Origin: Streptomyces sp. ASQP_92
GTDB taxonomy: Bacteria > Actinomycetota > Actinomycetes > Streptomycetales > Streptomycetaceae
DNA: 64,000 nt
Assembly: GCF_025399895.1 (NCBI RefSeq)
Contig: NZ_JAODUA010000010.1
Span: forward strand, 62,001 to 126,000
Direction: 5' to 3'
Position numbers and translations under genes: made by a program. Below the pieces are notes generated by a model. It searched no databases. It was not told the DNA's origin and saw only the letters and a program-made list of their open reading frames with translations. Below, in pieces: positions 7,984 through 15,816 of this stretch; the stretch's first letter is position 1; each line of letters begins with the position of its first letter.

Positions 7984-9399
7984 CTATCCCACCCCCGTCA
8001 CGGGTGGGTGGGTGGGCGGCGGGCCCAGGGTCAGCCGGAACAGCGCCCCACCCCCTGGCGCGGGATGCGCCGAAAGCTCCGCCCCGTGCGCCCGCGCGAT
8101 CTGCCGGGCCATCGCGAGCCCCAGCCCGGACCCCGGCAGGGCCCGCGCCCGCTCCGCCCGGTAGAACCGGTCGAAGACATGGGGGAGATCGGCCTCCGCG
8201 ATGCCGGGCCCGTGGTCCCGTACCGTCAACTCCGAGCCCGACAGGGCGACTTCGACCGGCGACCCCGGAGGGCTGAACTTCGCCGCGTTGTCCAGGAGGT
8301 TGGAGATCAGCCGGGCGAGCCGGGCCGGAACGCCGGGCAGCGTCACCGAGGCGTCGACGAGGTCGAGCTGGAACGGCGTCGCCGGCCAGTGCGCCCGCGC
8401 CGTGTCCACGGTGTGCGCGAGCAGCGGAGCGAGCCGCACCTCCTCCAGGAGCGGCGTCGGCTCCTCGTCCCTCGCGAGGTCGATGAGGTCGTTGACCAGG
8501 ATCGACACCTCCCTGATCTGACGGCCCAGCGCCGCCGAGGCCCGCTCGCGTTGCACGGCGGTCAACCGGTCCCCCCGCGCCAGCAGTTCGGCGTTGGTAC
8601 GCAGTGCCGTCAGCGGCGTCCGCAGCTCGTGGGAGGCGTCGGCGACCAGTCGCCGCTGGGCCGTCACCGACTGCTCCAGCTCGCCGAGCATCGTGTTGAA
8701 GGACGCCGCGAGCCGCGTCACCTCGTCCTCCCGGTGCGGCGGCCCCGGCGGAAGCTCGATGCGATGGCTCGGGTCGCGGGTGGCCGCGATGTGTTCGGCC
8801 GTCGCGGTGAGGCGGGCCACGGGGGCGAGGCCCGTGCGCGACACCCAGTACCCGAGCGCGGCCGCGAGCAGCACCCCGGCCGCCCCGACCCCGCTCAGCA
8901 GCCAGGCCGCCTGCGCCACTCCCTTGCGTACCGTGTCCGAACGCAGCGCCACCTGGAGCGAGGCACCGCTGCCGCCGAAGGTGGTGGTGAGCATCCGGGC
9001 GGGCTCGCCGCCGGGAAGCGTGATGTTGGTGGTGTACGGCCTGCGCTCACCGGTGGCGACCTCGCGTACGGGCGGGCTCACCGGCAGCAGATAGGGCCTG
9101 GCGGGATCCTTCACCGGGTCGGCGGGAACGACCTGCGCGCAGGCCGGAGCCGACAGATAGCGGCACTCCCCGGCGAGCACTCCGGGCGCCGCACCCCGGT
9201 TCTGCTGGATGGTCAGCGTCGCCGACTGGGTCAGGTTCAGGTCGAGCTGCTGGTACAGCTCGAAACGGATCACGAAGAAGGCGGCCGCGCACACCCCGAC
9301 CGCGACCAGCGCGACCGCGGCCGACGCGGCCACCGCGAGCCGGGTGCGCAGCGGGCGGTGGCGGCGCCAGCGCGCCCCGAGGCGGCGCCGGGAGCTCAC
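7984..9399 (-). CDS. Sensor histidine kinase (two-component, HAMP/HisKA/HATPase)
   Basis: 471-aa membrane kinase. The GTG start at 9399 overlaps the response-regulator stop by 4 bp, as usual for such pairs. TM1 spans about 21-44 and TM2 about 163-187, enclosing a roughly 120-aa extracytoplasmic sensor with two cysteines (C79 and C87). A HAMP linker follows, then HisKA with the phospho-acceptor H257 in DASHELRTPL. The HATPase domain has N box LLDNAAKF, G1 DHGPGIA, F box FDRFYR and G2 GSGLGLAM. It is transcribed with the OmpR-type regulator, divergently from murG2, so cell-envelope sensing is a reasonable guess. The signal is unknown. Confidence 0.92.
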   Translation of the reverse strand: MSSRRRLGARWRRHRPLRTRLAVAASAAVALVAVGVCAAAFFVIRFELYQQLDLNLTQSATLTIQQNRGAAPGVLAGECRYLSAPACAQVVPADPVKDPARPYLLPVSPPVREVATGERRPYTTNITLPGGEPARMLTTTFGGSGASLQVALRSDTVRKGVAQAAWLLSGVGAAGVLLAAALGYWVSRTGLAPVARLTATAEHIAATRDPSHRIELPPGPPHREDEVTRLAASFNTMLGELEQSVTAQRRLVADASHELRTPLTALRTNAELLARGDRLTAVQRERASAALGRQIREVSILVNDLIDLARDEEPTPLLEEVRLAPLLAHTVDTARAHWPATPFQLDLVDASVTLPGVPARLARLISNLLDNAAKFSPPGSPVEVALSGSELTVRDHGPGIAEADLPHVFDRFYRAERARALPGSGLGLAMARQIARAHGAELSAHPAPGGGALFRLTLGPPPTHPPVTGVG

Positions 9400-10091
9400 G
9401 AGGCGTCCAGCCGGTAGCCGACCCCGTGCACCGTGTGCACCAGCCGCGACTCGCCCGCCGCCTCCAGTTTGCGGCGCAGATAACCCACGTACACCGCGAG
9501 GGAGTTGGAGTCCGGACCGAAGTCGCGCCCCCACACCAGCTCGTGGATCAACTCCCTCGGCAGGACCTGTCCGGGGTTGCGCATCAGGAGTTCGAGCAGG
9601 GCGAACTCGGTGCGCGTGAAGTCGATCGGGCGCTCGCCCCTGCGGGCCGTGTGGGCGACCGGATCCACCACCAGATCGGCGTAGCGCAGCTCCTGCGGCT
9701 CGGCCGGATCGGGAGCCGCCCGCCGCAGCAACGCCCGTACGCGGGCGATGAGTTCGTCCAGTGCGAAGGGCTTCACCAGATAGTCGTCCGCCCCCGCCTC
9801 CAGGCCGTCCACCCGCTCGCTCACCGAGTCGAGCGCGGTGAGCACGAGCACCGGGGTGCGGTCGCCCATCGCGCGCAACTGGCGGCACACGCCGAGGCCG
9901 TCCAGGACCGGCATCATCACGTCCAGGACGATCGCGTCCGGCCGCCAGGCGGCCACCTCGGACAGCGCCGCGAGGCCGTCCCGGGCGCCCCGGACCTCGT
10001 ACCCCTCCACCGCGAGGCCGTCCTCGACGGCCGCCCGTACCTCCGGCTCGTCGTCGACGACGAGGATTCTGACCGCGCGCGTGGTGCTCAT
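9396..10091 (-). CDS. OmpR/PhoB-type response regulator
   Basis: 231-aa regulator with a receiver domain (acidic pocket D13/D14, phospho-acceptor D57 in LDVMMP, K107 in LVKPF) and a C-terminal winged helix (about 130-230; FTRTEFALLELLM and VYVGYLRRKLE). The ATG at 10091 is preferred to a TTG two codons upstream. First gene of the regulator-kinase operon. The four 42-bp repeats at 10103-10270 begin only 12 bp upstream and carry CTTAGAACC-type direct half-sites, so autoregulation and control of the divergent murG2 are likely by inference. Confidence 0.93.
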   Translation of the reverse strand: MSTTRAVRILVVDDEPEVRAAVEDGLAVEGYEVRGARDGLAALSEVAAWRPDAIVLDVMMPVLDGLGVCRQLRAMGDRTPVLVLTALDSVSERVDGLEAGADDYLVKPFALDELIARVRALLRRAAPDPAEPQELRYADLVVDPVAHTARRGERPIDFTRTEFALLELLMRNPGQVLPRELIHELVWGRDFGPDSNSLAVYVGYLRRKLEAAGESRLVHTVHGVGYRLDAS

Positions 10092-10102
10092 GGGCAAAGC
10101 CT

Positions 10103-10270
10103 GCCAAACGCGGCTCTTAGAACCTTCTTATGGCGCCCCGTGACGCCAAGCGCGGCTCTTGGAACCTTCTTATGGCGCCCCGTGACGCCAAGCGCGGCTC
10201 TTGGAACCTTCATAAGGCGCCCCATGCCGCCAGGCATCGCTCTTAGAACCCTCTTAAGCCGCCCCGTGAA
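10103..10270. repeat. Four 42-bp tandem repeats in the divergent regulator/murG2 promoter region
   Basis: Four contiguous 42-bp units: 10103-10144, 10145-10186, 10187-10228 and 10229-10270. Units 1-3 are close copies; unit 4 is more diverged. Each carries GCTCTTRGAACC followed by CTTCTTA or a variant, and then GCGCCCC. On the minus strand this reads as spaced TAAGAAGG / TTCTAAGAG direct half-sites, the layout favoured by OmpR-type regulators. The array fills nearly the whole space between the response regulator and the murG2 start. Because 42 is a multiple of three, both strands stay open as a pseudo-ORF with a 14-residue repeat; I do not regard this as coding. Confidence 0.9.
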
Positions 10271-10280
10271 CCTCGGTGCC

Positions 10281-11426
10281 ATGCGCACACCATTGTCAGT
10301 AGTGATCGGGGCGGGCGGCACCGGAGGGCACATCTACCCCGGGCTCGCGCTCGCCGAGGCACTGCGGCGGGCCGTCCCCGACGCCGTGATCTCCTTCGTC
10401 GGTACGACCCGGGGCCTGGAGGGCGAGCTCATACCCGGCGCCGGGTACCGGCTGCACACCGTCGACATGATCCCCTTCGACCCGTCGCTGGGCGCCAAGC
10501 GGTATCTGCTGCCGGCCGCCCTGCTGAAGTCGGGCGCGCAGTGCCGGTCCATCCTCAAGGCGCAGGGCGCCCAGGTCGCGGTGGGCATGGGCGGCTACCC
10601 GAGCGCGCCCGTCATCGTCGGCGCGAAGATGGCCGGGCTGCCGAGCCTCATCCACGAGTCCAACGCGGTGCCGGGGCGGGCCAACCAGTTCGCGGCCCGG
10701 CTCACCCCGCACATCGCGGTCGCCTTCGACCGCAGCCGCGCCCATCTGTCGGGCGGCGAGAACGCCGTCACCACCGGCATGCCCATCGCCGCCTCGCTCG
10801 CCTCGCTCGACCGTACGGCGCTGCGGACCGAGGCCCGGCGGGTGCTCGGCGTGCCGCCCGGCGCGCGGCTCGTGCTGGTCAACGGCGGCAGTCTGGGCGC
10901 GGCCCGGCTCACCGCGGCGGCGATCGGCCTCGCCGAACGGTGGCGGGAGCGGACCGACGTCCACCTCCTCATCAAGACCGGGTCTGTCCAACTAGCCGAC
11001 ACCCAGTGCCAGTTGAGTGGTCTGCCCGGAGCGCGGGCGGTGCCCTACCTCGACCGGATGGACCTCGCGTACGCCGCCGCCGACCTCGTGGTGTGCCGGG
11101 CGGGCTCCGCGACCGTCGCCGAACTCGCCGCGACCGGCGTGCCCGCCGTCCTCGTGCCCTATCCGCACGCGCCCGGCGACCACCAGACCCACAACGCGCG
11201 GGTCCTCTCGGACGCGGGCGCGGGCCTGCTCGTGCCGGACGCCGAGACCACCGCGTTCCGTCTGGCCGGCCTCATCGAACCCCTCCTGGCCGACCCGGCG
11301 CGCCTCGCCGCGATGAGCGGCGCCGCCGACCCCGGCGACCACGCCCGCGCCGCCGAACTGCTGGCCGCCCGCGTCCTCGCACTCGCCTCCTACCCCACCT
11401 CGTACACCAGGGAGTACGCAGCATGA
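10281..11426 (+). CDS. murG2: MurG-like UDP-GlcNAc:undecaprenyl-PP-MurNAc-peptide GlcNAc transferase paralogue
   Basis: GT28 family glycosyltransferase of 381 aa. The N-terminal GAGGTGGHIYP (GGTGGH at 12-17) binds the lipid diphosphate. MGGYPSAPVI, LIHESNAVPGRANQ and VNGGSLGA are MurG signatures, and the C-terminal donor site includes YLDRMDLAYAAADLVVCRAGSATVAELAATGVPAVLVPYP. Housekeeping MurG normally sits in the division/cell-wall cluster; this copy does not, so it is a paralogue that may make lipid II conditionally or glycosylate another polyprenyl carrier. The ATG at 10281 follows the repeat array with no clear Shine-Dalgarno. The stop overlaps the next start (ATGA). Confidence 0.9.
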   Translation: MRTPLSVVIGAGGTGGHIYPGLALAEALRRAVPDAVISFVGTTRGLEGELIPGAGYRLHTVDMIPFDPSLGAKRYLLPAALLKSGAQCRSILKAQGAQVAVGMGGYPSAPVIVGAKMAGLPSLIHESNAVPGRANQFAARLTPHIAVAFDRSRAHLSGGENAVTTGMPIAASLASLDRTALRTEARRVLGVPPGARLVLVNGGSLGAARLTAAAIGLAERWRERTDVHLLIKTGSVQLADTQCQLSGLPGARAVPYLDRMDLAYAAADLVVCRAGSATVAELAATGVPAVLVPYPHAPGDHQTHNARVLSDAGAGLLVPDAETTAFRLAGLIEPLLADPARLAAMSGAADPGDHARAAELLAARVLALASYPTSYTREYAA

Positions 11427-12421
11427 GCACCTCCACCGCATGGCAGAACCGCACCGTCCTGGTCACCGGCGCCGAGGGCTTCATCGGCTCGACGCTGGTC
11501 GACCTCCTCGTCGAACTCGGCGCGAACGTCCGGGCGTTCGTGCACTACAAGCCGTACGCCGAGAAGGGCTTCCTCGCCCACCTCATCGGCCACCCCCGGG
11601 TCGAGATGGTCTCCGGGGACGTCCGCGACGCGGGCCGGGTCTCGGACGCCGTGGCCGGCTGCGACACCGTCTTCCACCTCGCCGCCCTCATCGGCATCCC
11701 GTACAGCTACGAATCCCCGGGCGCCTACGTCCAGACGAACGTCGTCGGCACCGAGAACATCGCCGAGGCCTGCCGCCGCCACACGGTCCGCCGACTCGTC
11801 CACACCTCCACCAGCGAGGTGTACGGGACGGCCCTGACCGCGCCGATCAGCGAGCAGCACCCCCTCCAGCCGCAGTCGCCGTACTCCGCGTCCAAGATCG
11901 GCGCCGACATGATGGCGCTCTCGCACTGGCACGCCTTCGAGCTCCCGGTCACCGTGGTGCGCCCCTTCAACACCTACGGCCCGCGCCAGTCCGCCCGCGC
12001 CGTGATCCCGACGATCCTGGCCCAACTCCACGCGGGCGTACGGGAGATCAGGCTCGGCTCGCTCACCCCGACCCGCGACTTCACCTACGTCACCGACACC
12101 GCCCGGGGCTTCCTCGCGGTGGCGGAGTGCGACCGGGCGCTCGGCGAGGTCGTGAACCTCGGCAGCGGACGGGAAATAGCCATCGGCGACCTGGCCCAGG
12201 CACTCATCACCGCCTCCGGCCGCGAGGCCTCGGTCGTGGTCGACCCGGCGCGTCTGCGCCCTTCGGGCAGCGAGGTGGAGCGACTGCTTTCGGACAACGC
12301 GCGGGCCCGGGAGTGGGCGGGCTGGGAGCCGGAAGTGAGCCTGGAGGAAGGCCTGAAGCGGACGTCGGCGTGGGTGGAGGAGAACCTGGCCCTGTTCGCG
12401 CCGGGGCGGTACCAGGTCTGA
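11423..12421 (+). CDS. LegB-like NAD-dependent sugar-nucleotide 4,6-dehydratase (extended SDR)
   Basis: 332-aa extended short-chain dehydrogenase. It has the NAD-binding GAEGFIG (16-22), HLAALIGIPYSY and the catalytic YSASK (Y154, K158) with STSEVYG upstream. The segments RPFNTYGPRQSARAVIPTIL and LGSLTPTRDFTYV closely resemble the LegB-type family, which converts UDP-GlcNAc to a 4-keto-6-deoxy sugar on the way to legionaminic acid or bacillosamine. No aminotransferase or sialic-acid synthase follows here. The start overlaps the murG2 stop. Together they suggest a modified amino sugar or a modified lipid-linked glycan under the adjacent two-component system. The reaction is inferred from similarity only. 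Confidence 0.85.
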   Translation: MSTSTAWQNRTVLVTGAEGFIGSTLVDLLVELGANVRAFVHYKPYAEKGFLAHLIGHPRVEMVSGDVRDAGRVSDAVAGCDTVFHLAALIGIPYSYESPGAYVQTNVVGTENIAEACRRHTVRRLVHTSTSEVYGTALTAPISEQHPLQPQSPYSASKIGADMMALSHWHAFELPVTVVRPFNTYGPRQSARAVIPTILAQLHAGVREIRLGSLTPTRDFTYVTDTARGFLAVAECDRALGEVVNLGSGREIAIGDLAQALITASGREASVVVDPARLRPSGSEVERLLSDNARAREWAGWEPEVSLEEGLKRTSAWVEENLALFAPGRYQV

Positions 12422-12480
12422 GCGCGGCCGGCGAAAGCGCTCTCAGGCCAAGGGCTCCCACGCGAGGGGGTGGGCGGGGC

Positions 12481-13116
12481 TCAGGCCGTCGCGGCCAGCC
12501 CCGAGCAGATCAGCAGGGTGAACTCCCGGGCCCACTCCTCGTCGACCGGTTCCGCGCTGACCAGCGCCCGGTGCACCACCGCGCCGGCCACCACGTCGAA
12601 GATGAGGTCGGTGTGACGGGCGGAGACCACCGGGTCCGTCTCGTAGGGGAGTTCACCGCGGGCCTGGGCGCGCTCGCGACCGACCAGAACCAGCCGCTTC
12701 TGCCGGTCGACGATGGCCGAGCGGATCCGCCCGCGCAGGGCGTCGTCCCGGGTGGATTCGGCCACCACCGCCATGAGCGCGGTCTTGGTCTCGGGGCGTT
12801 CCAGGAGCGCCGCGAACTGGAGGACCACACCCTCCACATCGGCCACCAGGCTGCCCAGATCCGGGAGTTCGAGCTCGTCGAAGAGGACCGCGACCGCGTC
12901 GACGACGAGTTCGTTCTTGCCTGCCCAGCGGCGGTAGAGGGTCGTCTTGGCGACCCCGGCCCGCGTCGCCACGTCCCCCATCGTCAGCTTCGACCAGCCC
13001 AGGTCGACCAGCGCCTCGCGAGTCGCCAGCAGGATCGCCGCATCGGCCTCGGCGCTGCGGGGCCGACCGGTGCGACCCGTGCAGGGCCGTCTCGCGGCGC
13101 GGGGTGAAGAAGGCAT
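12481..13116 (-). CDS. TetR family transcriptional regulator
   Basis: About 211 aa from ATG 13116; a second ATG at 13128 is equally possible, as neither has a strong ribosome site. The N-terminus is basic (RTGRPRSAEADAAIL), followed by a TetR HTH with GDVATRAGVAKTTLYRRWAGKNELV. The C-terminal ligand domain resembles the TetR_C branch with FAALLERPETKTAL. It is divergent from the thioredoxin/TPR gene. The inverted repeat at 13206-13222, about 90 bp upstream, is the obvious candidate operator, probably autoregulatory. Ligand unknown. Confidence 0.88.
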   Translation of the reverse strand: MPSSPRAARRPCTGRTGRPRSAEADAAILLATREALVDLGWSKLTMGDVATRAGVAKTTLYRRWAGKNELVVDAVAVLFDELELPDLGSLVADVEGVVLQFAALLERPETKTALMAVVAESTRDDALRGRIRSAIVDRQKRLVLVGRERAQARGELPYETDPVVSARHTDLIFDVVAGAVVHRALVSAEPVDEEWAREFTLLICSGLAATA

Positions 13117-13205
13117 GTCGGCGACCATACCGGCCGGTAGCAATCGCGCCAGGGGGCGCGCTATGTGCGCGAGATCACCCTGCGCGCCGGGCCCGCGACC
13201 AGTTA

Positions 13206-13222
13206 CGCTACGACTCGTAGCG
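13206..13222. promoter_or_regulatory. TetR-type operator (CGCTACG-N3-CGTAGCG)
   Basis: Perfect 7-bp inverted repeat with a 3-bp spacer, flanked by TTA and AAA. Size and symmetry are those of TetR-family operators. It lies between the divergent TetR gene and the thioredoxin/TPR gene, closer to the former. Binding is inferred. Confidence 0.6.
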
Positions 13223-13413
13223 AAAGCCTTGAGCGGCCTTCAGCGACAACCACATGTCACCGGCGCCGGGGTGGGGACCCGGGCGCCACAAGAGAAGATC
13301 CGCGGCGCGATCCGTGGCCCCCGATGCCTCGCAATCCGGCGGGAGGCAGCGGGTGGGCACGGATCCTGCCACCGGATCACCACGCACCGTCGCGGAAGGG
13401 GGAGGATGTACGC

Positions 13414-14382
13414 ATGCAGCCTAGGAACATGTCCATGAGCGGCGTCGTCGACCTCGCCGCGGTGAAGGCGGCCAGCGAGGCCAAGAGCAAGGCGGAGCAG
13501 GCCCGAGCCGAGGCCGCCCGGCAGGGCGGGGCCCCGGCCATCACGCCGTCCGCGCTCGTCATCGATGTCGACGAGGCCACCTTCGAACGCGACGTCCTGA
13601 CCCGCTCCTCCGAGGTGCCCGTCGTCATCGACTTCTGGGCCGAGTGGTGCGAGCCCTGCAAGCAGCTCGGCCCGCTGCTCGAACGTCTCGTCGTCGAGTA
13701 CAACGGCCGTCTGCTCCTTGCCAAGATCGACGTCGACGCCAACCAGATGCTGATGCAGCAGTTCGGGATCCAGGGGATCCCGGCGGTCTTCGCGGTCGTC
13801 GCCGGTCAGGCGCTGCCGCTCTTCCAGGGCGCGGCCCCGGAGGCGCAGATCCGCGAGACGCTCGACCAGTTGGTGCTGGTCGCCGAGGAGCGCTTCGGTC
13901 TGACCGGCATCGCGGTCGACCCGAACGCCCAGGCCCCCGCCGCCGAGGCGCAGGTCCCGGTCGGCCCGTACGACGCCCTGCTCGAAGCGGCCGTGGTCGC
14001 CCTCGACTCGGGCGATCTGGCCGGCGCGGCCCAGGCGTACCGGAACGTACTGTGCGACGACCCCGGCAACCCCGAGGCCAAGCTCGGCCTCGCGCAGGCC
14101 GAACTGCTCCAGCGCGTCCAGTCGCTCGACCCCCAGCAGGTCCGCAAGGAAGCCGCCGAGAAGCCGGCCGATGTGGCCGCGCAGATCGCCGCGGCCGACC
14201 TGGATCTCGTCGGCGGCCATGTCGAGGACGCCTTCGGACGGCTCGTCGAGACCGTGCGGCGCACGTTCGGTGACGATCGCGAGGCCGCACGGGTGCGCCT
14301 GCTGGAGCTGTTCGAGGTGATCGGCGGGGACGACCCGCGCGTCATGGCGGCCCGAACCGCCCTGGCGAGGGTGCTCTTCTGA
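13414..14382 (+). CDS. Thioredoxin-domain/TPR co-chaperone-like protein (CnoX/YbbN type)
   Basis: 322-aa cytoplasmic protein. An Ala/Lys-rich N-terminal helix (10-40) precedes a thioredoxin fold (about 45-150) with active site WCEPC (C79, C82) and GIQGIPAVF carrying the cis-proline. The C-terminal half (about 170-320) is helical with TPR-like repeats (LEAAVVALDSGDLAGAAQAYRNVL). This matches the YbbN/CnoX family of redox co-chaperones. E. coli CnoX has lost the CxxC; this protein keeps both cysteines and so could be redox active. The start is ATG 13414 behind GGGGGAGG; an ATG at 13406 is out of frame. Monocistronic by position. Confidence 0.9.
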   Translation: MQPRNMSMSGVVDLAAVKAASEAKSKAEQARAEAARQGGAPAITPSALVIDVDEATFERDVLTRSSEVPVVIDFWAEWCEPCKQLGPLLERLVVEYNGRLLLAKIDVDANQMLMQQFGIQGIPAVFAVVAGQALPLFQGAAPEAQIRETLDQLVLVAEERFGLTGIAVDPNAQAPAAEAQVPVGPYDALLEAAVVALDSGDLAGAAQAYRNVLCDDPGNPEAKLGLAQAELLQRVQSLDPQQVRKEAAEKPADVAAQIAAADLDLVGGHVEDAFGRLVETVRRTFGDDREAARVRLLELFEVIGGDDPRVMAARTALARVLF

Positions 14383-14479
14383 CCCTCCCGTGAACGCCGT
14401 CGAGCGTTCATCCACCTGTCACCGAATGAGCGTCCGGGCGGGGTAACCGACGGGCGATTTGGCGACAGAGAGACAAGAG

Positions 14480-14517
14480 GCGGCCGCGCTTTGCCAAAAC
14501 TTGGTAAACGCGGCCGC
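14480..14517. other. Strong stem-loop with nested inverted repeat
   Basis: Outer arms GCGGCCGCG (14480-14488) and CGCGGCCGC (14509-14517) are perfect. The inner arms TTTGCCAA and TTGGTAAA pair with one G-U, leaving a 3-nt loop, so the RNA would form an almost continuous 17-bp helix. No T-run follows on the plus strand. It could be a Rho-independent-like terminator of Streptomyces type, an attenuator of the downstream operon, or a protein-binding site. Confidence 0.6.
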
Positions 14518-14519
14518 TG

Positions 14520-14664
14520 TTACTTGCAGTAAGTTGAGCCGCTTCTTACGTCCGCTTTTCTGCGGCGATTTCCGCTTCTGTCCGGTCACTCGGCGGCACC
14601 CTGAGTGCCCGCCCGATGCCGACCGGTCGCACCTCGGTTATCAGGCCGTTACTGGCTAGTAACG
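14520..14664. promoter_or_regulatory. Two TTACT/AGTAA palindromes 115 bp apart
   Basis: Site 1 is TTACT-TGC-AGTAA (14520-14532). Site 2 is CGTTACT-GGCT-AGTAACG (14647-14664), a perfect 7-bp inverted repeat. The shared half-site suggests one regulator binding twice upstream of the DUF6230 operon, possibly TetR-type. Spacers differ (3 and 4 nt), which weakens the case. Confidence 0.45.
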
Positions 14665-15024
14665 ACCCCCCTTGTGCCCCGGCCCGGAATGGACCACGAT
14701 CGGCCACGCTCGGTCCAATAACGCACCAGCCCGACAGCCATTCGGCGCTGCCGCCCACTTGGGTCCCCACCGAGCCGACCGGTGACGTTGACACCGGCCG
14801 TGGACAGGGGGGTCTCTGCTCTCCGGCAGGGCCTGTCCAGAGGTTGCGCGAACGCGTGGCCAGTGGTTGTCGCTCGGGGGTGATCGCCGGTGTCGGACGG
14901 TGCGCGAGTCGTACACGATCGACCTCCCGTGCGCTCCCCTTCCCGAGGACGTAGCACTTCTCCCATCCCGTGACAGCCCTTGAGGGTCCGTCCCGGAGAT
15001 GTACGTCCGAGAAGGAGGAAAGTC

Positions 15025-15708
15025 ATGGAGTCCCAAGTACGTGGCGGGACCAGATGGAAGCGGTTCGCTCTGGTCATGGTGCCGAGCGTGGCCGCGACGG
15101 CCGCGATAGGCGTCGGCCTTGCGCAGGGCGCGCTGGCGGCGTCGTTCAGTGTGTCGGGTGTCGACTTCAAGGTGACGGCACAGGAGCTGGTAGGTAACAA
15201 CCTCCTGCAGTACGGAAGCGTCGCGACCGGCAAGACCTTGGAAGGCAAGGACGCCGAGCCGCACCCGGTCGTTGTCTCCGGGTTCAGCGACGCCAAGATC
15301 ACCAACATGTGCCAGTCGGTCGTTCAGCCGCTGCCGTTCGGTCTTGGCAACGTCACGATGACGCTGCGTGCGGGCCAGAAGGAACAGATCGAGGCAAGCA
15401 ACCTCTACCTCGATGTCTCGCAGCTCGACACCGACGCGACGTTCACCAACATCGACATCGGCGTCGCGGCCGGTGAGGGCAAGCGGGACGCCTCGGGCAA
15501 AGTCGTCACCAAGATCCAGCCGGGTGCTGACGGAAAGACGCCAGGCGGCAACCCGTACGGCTTTGCGCAGCGCGCCGACGTGGCCAAGCTCCAAAACGTC
15601 TCGCAGCGCGCGTGGGCGACCACCGCGGGCACTTTCAAGCTCCCTGGTCTCAGCCTGAGGCTGTCCAAGGGCGGCCCCGAGTGCGAGCTTCCCAAGGCCG
15701 CCCAGTAG
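15025..15708 (+). CDS. DUF6230 secreted/cell-surface protein (often labelled 'cholesterol esterase')
   Basis: 227-aa exported protein. A basic N-terminus and hydrophobic segment (about 12-38, ending GALAAS) form a signal peptide or anchor. The mature part is predicted beta-rich (FSVSGVDFKVTAQEL, MTLRAGQKEQIEASNLYLDVSQL) with two cysteines (in TNMCQS and PECEL) that may form a disulfide. It matches the DUF6230 family, which has been annotated as cholesterol esterase in streptomycetes; I see no Ser-hydrolase motif, so that label is doubtful. The start ATG 15025 has a strong AAGGAGGAAA site. It is the first gene of a conserved three-gene operon. Confidence 0.85.
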   Translation: MESQVRGGTRWKRFALVMVPSVAATAAIGVGLAQGALAASFSVSGVDFKVTAQELVGNNLLQYGSVATGKTLEGKDAEPHPVVVSGFSDAKITNMCQSVVQPLPFGLGNVTMTLRAGQKEQIEASNLYLDVSQLDTDATFTNIDIGVAAGEGKRDASGKVVTKIQPGADGKTPGGNPYGFAQRADVAKLQNVSQRAWATTAGTFKLPGLSLRLSKGGPECELPKAAQ

Positions 15709-15816
15709 GTAAGGCCTAGGCCAGCAACCGTTGACCGGCGGGTGTCCCCCAGAGCCCGTCGGTCATCGGAACCTTTTCAAGATCACAGCAATTGCGGTAC
15801 CAGGGAGCTGTTTTCC

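Larger units (their letters stand above)
14383..15024. other. Intergenic region, about 640 bp, with hairpins and palindromes but no credible gene
   Basis: In order it holds: a weak hairpin TGAACGC/GCGTTCA at 14391-14410 (possible end of the thioredoxin/TPR transcript); the long hairpin at 14480-14517; two TTACT...AGTAA-type palindromes (14520-14532 and 14647-14664); a GGACAGG/CCTGTCC inverted pair (14802-14808, 14832-14838); and a TTGACA (14788-14793) without a good -10. Open frames in the region lack ribosome sites and Streptomyces codon bias. The region most likely contains the promoter and a long leader for the DUF6230 operon. Confidence 0.6.

Noticed and set aside
7984..10107. Single 707-aa frame as a regulator-kinase fusion
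   Set aside because: The N-terminal third is the regulator's wrong frame; the kinase starts at GTG 9399, overlapping the true regulator stop.
10103..10270. CRISPR array
   Set aside because: Units are contiguous and share their whole length; there are no unique spacers and no cas genes.
10088..10333. Small frames with a 14-residue repeat across the 42-bp array
   Set aside because: They stay open only because 42 is divisible by three; no ribosome site, and the array lies in a promoter region.
14459..14659. 66-aa frame in the gap before the DUF6230 gene
   Set aside because: It spans the hairpin, has no ribosome site and poor codon bias.
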